Assembly (NCBI GenBank): GCA_020723805.1 | Contig: DYID01000031.1 | Coordinates: 1-42,426 of the forward strand | Origin: Anaerolinea sp. | GTDB taxonomy: Bacteria > Chloroflexota > Anaerolineae > Anaerolineales > Villigracilaceae | Direction: 5' to 3' | DNA length: 42,426 nucleotides | Shown here: piece after piece, positions 40,260 to 42,426 of the stretch | Numbering within the stretch: position 1 is the first letter of the stretch | Layout of the letters: the number at the start of each line of letters is the position of its first letter | Notes under the pieces: generated by a model | Database searches by the model: none | The model's input: the letters and a program-made list of their open reading frames with translations, nothing else | Told to the model about the DNA's origin: nothing | Translations under genes and position numbers: made by a program

Positions 40260-41534
40260 ATGCTTATTCATTCCTCCTCCCAACTCCTCACCCTTGCCGG
40301 CGGACCCCAGCGTGGACGCGCCCTCGGCACGCTTGGCATCATCGAAGACGGCGCTGTTGTGGTTCGCGATGAAAAAATCGTTGCGGTAGGCACAACCGCT
40401 GAACTCCGCGCCTCCTACCCCAACGAACCTACCCTCGACGCCAACCGTTGCGTCCTCATGCCCGGCTTCGTGGACCCTCACACCCACGTCATCTGGGGCG
40501 GCGACCGCGCGGACGAGTTCGAGAAGAAGATGGCAGGCAAGCCCTATCTGGAGATTCTGGCTGAGGGCGGCGGCATCCTCTCCACGGTCCGTGCGACGCG
40601 CACCGCCTCCATCGAGTCGCTCATCGCCCAAACCCGTCCGCGTCTTCTGCGTATGTTCGCACACGGCACGACGACCGTCGAAGCCAAGACCGGCTACGGA
40701 CTGCAAACCGCCACCGAACTGCGCCTGCTCAAAGCCCTGCTCACCCTCGACGACGAAACGCCCCTCGACCTTGCCTTCACCTTCCTCGGCGCACACGCCA
40801 TCGCGCCCGAATACCGCGACGACCCGCAAGGTTACACCGACCTCGTCTGCGAGACGATGCTGCCTCTCCTCAAAGAATGGTGGGAGACTCACGCCCCGCG
40901 CCTGCCCCTGCCCTTTGTGGATGTCTTCTGCGAGAACAAAGCCTTCACCCTCGAACAATCGCGTCAAATCCTGACCCGAGCCCGCTCGCTGGGATTCCCG
41001 CTCAAAATCCACGCTGACGAGTTCGACAACCTCGGCGGCGCTTCGCTGGCGGTGGAGTTGGGCGCCGCCTCCGCCGACCATCTGGTGAAGACCTCCGATG
41101 CCGACATCGCCGCGCTGGGCAAATCGGATACGGTGGCTGTCGCCCTGCCTTGCACGCCCTTTGGACTCGCCGAGTGCGATTACACCCCCGCACACAAACT
41201 CATCGAAGCCGGCGCCATCCTTGCCCTCGCCACTGACTGCAACCCCGGCACCTCGTGGAATGAATCCATGCAGATGGCGATTGCGCTGGCATGCCGCTAC
41301 ATGAAACTGACTCCTGCCCAAGCGATTGCCGCCGCCACCATCAACGCCGCACACGCCATCCGCCGCGCCGATACCATCGGCTCCATCGAAGCCGGCAAAC
41401 AGGCGGACATGCTCATCCTGTCCGTGCCGGATTACCGTCACCTCGGCTACCGCTATGGGACGAACCTCGTCCGCCAGGTCATCAAGCGCGGGCAGGTCTA
41501 TTCGGTGGATGTAGGCTATTACCGCACGGCATAA
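40260..41534 (+). CDS. hutI: Imidazolonepropionase
   Basis: A 424-residue amidohydrolase that opens imidazolone propionate to formiminoglutamate in histidine breakdown. Metal and substrate motifs are present: PGFVDPHTHVIWGGDRADEFEKK, AKTGYGLQTATELRLLKAL, KIHADEFDNLGGASLAVELGAASADHL, and ATDCNPGTSWNESM. Length is normal. No other hut gene is visible within the window. The start has no clear ribosome site (TAACGACC ATG), so it could be translated from a leaderless or weakly initiated mRNA. A putative arginase gene follows after a repeat-filled spacer. Confidence 0.94.
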   Translation: MLIHSSSQLLTLAGGPQRGRALGTLGIIEDGAVVVRDEKIVAVGTTAELRASYPNEPTLDANRCVLMPGFVDPHTHVIWGGDRADEFEKKMAGKPYLEILAEGGGILSTVRATRTASIESLIAQTRPRLLRMFAHGTTTVEAKTGYGLQTATELRLLKALLTLDDETPLDLAFTFLGAHAIAPEYRDDPQGYTDLVCETMLPLLKEWWETHAPRLPLPFVDVFCENKAFTLEQSRQILTRARSLGFPLKIHADEFDNLGGASLAVELGAASADHLVKTSDADIAALGKSDTVAVALPCTPFGLAECDYTPAHKLIEAGAILALATDCNPGTSWNESMQMAIALACRYMKLTPAQAIAAATINAAHAIRRADTIGSIEAGKQADMLILSVPDYRHLGYRYGTNLVRQVIKRGQVYSVDVGYYRTA

Positions 41535-41537
41535 GAA

Positions 41538-41602
41538 ATTAAACACAAAGGACACAAAGATCACAAAGGTTTGCACTTCGTGGACTTTGTGTCCTTTGTG
41601 TT
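41538..41602. repeat. AAACACAAAGG inverted repeat, compact copy
   Basis: Arms TTAAACACAAAGGACACAAAG and its near complement CTTTGTGTCCTTTGTGTTAA bound a short centre with CACTTCGTG, four bases after the hutI stop. The same arms occur split at 14259 and 14608. The right arm runs directly into the flanking TTAAAAA of the next element. As an RNA it would form a long hairpin able to affect the hutI 3' end. Confidence 0.75.
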
Positions 41603-41607
41603 AAAAA

Positions 41608-41710
41608 CTCATGTTACGCGGTGGCGCGAGATTTATCTCGCGTTTTCGGGCGACATGAACCCCCTTGCAGGGACAATGTGTCGCGCTACGAGAAAACTGC
41701 GTAAAGTGAG
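41608..41710. repeat. 84-bp-family element, inverted, with 19-bp insert
   Basis: Ends CTCATGTTACGCGG and CTGCGTAAAGTGAG; flanked by perfect 7-bp direct repeats TTAAAAA at 41601-41607 and 41711-41717. Opposite in orientation to the 36721 copy. The CGACAT-ATGTCG hairpin loop carries an extra 19 bases containing CCCTTGCAGGG, itself a small palindrome. Confidence 0.82.
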
Positions 41711-41731
41711 TTAAAAACTTTGGAGACAATC

Positions 41732-42426
41732 ATGCAAATTGACATCATCGGTGTGCCCATTGACCTGGGCGCAGACCGCCGCGGCGTGGACATGGGTCCC
41801 AGCGCCATTCGTTATGCCCACCTTCACCAGAAACTGGAAGACCTCGGCTACGTCATCGAGGACAAGGGCAACATCGAAGTGCCCCTCCAAGAAATGTGCC
41901 GCATCACCGACCCCAAACTCAAATACATTGACTGCATCATCCCCATGGGGCGGCGCGTCGCGGGCGCAGTGGCAACCTCCATCCAGGCGGGACATTTCCC
42001 GCTGGTGCTGGGCGGCGACCACAGCCTCTCGGTCGGTTCCATTCGCGGCGCGGCGAAACACCGCAAACTCGGCGTCATCTGGGTGGATGCCCACGCCGAC
42101 TTCAACACCGCCGAAACCACTCCCTCCGGCAACATTCACGGCATGCCCCTCGCCGCCCTGTGCGGAATGGGCGACCCGCGCCTTGTCTCACTTTGGGACG
42201 AAACGCCTCCCGTCCTCGACCCGAAGCGGGTTGCCATCATTGGGGCGCGCGACCTCGACCCGGGTGAAAAGCGCAACCTGCGCGAAGCCGGCGTGATGGT
42301 GCAAAGCATGGAGCAGATTGACCGCATCGGCATGGTTGCCGCGCTCGAGAAAGCCATCCAGCGCGTCAGCCGCGACGTGGACGGCATCTACCTCTCCTTC
42401 GACATGGACTCCCTCGATCCGCGCCA
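41732..42426 (+). CDS. rocF: Arginase, 5' part (runs off the window)
   Basis: The first 231 codons of a ureohydrolase, open to the window end. Mn-ligand motifs in order: LGGDHSLSVGSI, WVDAHADFNTAET, SGNIHGMPLA and YLSFDMDSLDP. IDIIGVPIDLGADRRGVDMGPSAIRYA and the SGNIHGMP version mark arginase rather than agmatinase. It would split arginine into ornithine and urea. A GGAG site precedes the ATG. The gene follows hutI, so the two could form an amino-acid catabolic pair, though they are separated by two repeats. Confidence 0.93.
   Translation, partial: MQIDIIGVPIDLGADRRGVDMGPSAIRYAHLHQKLEDLGYVIEDKGNIEVPLQEMCRITDPKLKYIDCIIPMGRRVAGAVATSIQAGHFPLVLGGDHSLSVGSIRGAAKHRKLGVIWVDAHADFNTAETTPSGNIHGMPLAALCGMGDPRLVSLWDETPPVLDPKRVAIIGARDLDPGEKRNLREAGVMVQSMEQIDRIGMVAALEKAIQRVSRDVDGIYLSFDMDSLDPR

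Noticed and set aside
40251-41576. 441-codon open frame antisense to hutI
   Set aside because: hutI carries all imidazolonepropionase motifs; the reverse frame shows none and is explained by codon bias.

Overview
The window most resembles a chromosome segment of a Chloroflexota bacterium, probably class Anaerolineae. I infer this from gene content rather than a database match. It has a mevalonate route with an archaeal-type HMG-CoA synthase, an XRE/NB-ARC/TPR regulator, the remains of a LacI-sensor histidine kinase, a class II fructose bisphosphatase, a short EF-Ts, moderately high GC, and intergenic regions crowded with short palindromic repeats. No tRNA, rRNA, CRISPR array, prophage or transposase gene was recognised.

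Layout. 0.2-2.8 kb: a leftward STAND-type regulator. 2.9-7.8 kb: a rightward run of small genes (two CPBP membrane proteases, SRPBCC, NTF2-like, GNAT, small membrane proteins). 7.9-9.4 kb: a decayed zone with a 3'-truncated O-methyltransferase and a badly damaged sensor-kinase pseudogene. 9.4-9.8 kb: a zinc-ribbon/OB-fold (DUF35) gene. 10.1-16.7 kb: surface polysaccharide genes (GT4, MraY/WecA-type transferase, heparinase II/III-like) interleaved with a Sua5 gene and a PIN toxin-antitoxin pair. 16.8-23.3 kb: a probable glucosylglycerate locus, with a Usp-GpgS fusion and two GT4 genes leftward and a GH13_18-type phosphorylase rightward. 23.3-30.3 kb, leftward: a MetV-MetF fusion, a thiolase-fold protein that lacks its catalytic cysteine, a lipoprotein, a membrane protein, HMG-CoA synthase, a vapBC pair and class II HMG-CoA reductase. 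30.4-42.4 kb, all rightward: a GAF sensor kinase, dnaA with a possible origin region, then rpsB-tsf-pyrH-frr-uppS-cdsA, glpX, hutI and the start of an arginase gene.

How the parts fit. HMG-CoA synthase, the thiolase-like protein, DUF35 and HMG-CoA reductase together point to isoprenoid supply through mevalonate. The absence of dxr after cdsA, where it often lies, agrees with that; uppS then uses the isoprenoid product for cell-wall lipid carriers. GpgS and the candidate glucosylglycerate phosphorylase could make and recycle a compatible solute.

The least expected signal lies in the non-coding DNA. There is a family of 84-bp elements with terminal inverted repeats, flanked by 7-bp direct repeats that differ at each site, in two sequence subfamilies. 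Some copies carry smaller palindromes inserted in their hairpin loops. A second family of about 22-bp hairpins has a fixed GTTCTCTAAC-like core and covarying stems. Several genes (a GT4, a GNAT, perhaps the heparinase-like gene, and the truncated methyltransferase) appear to have been altered by such repeats.
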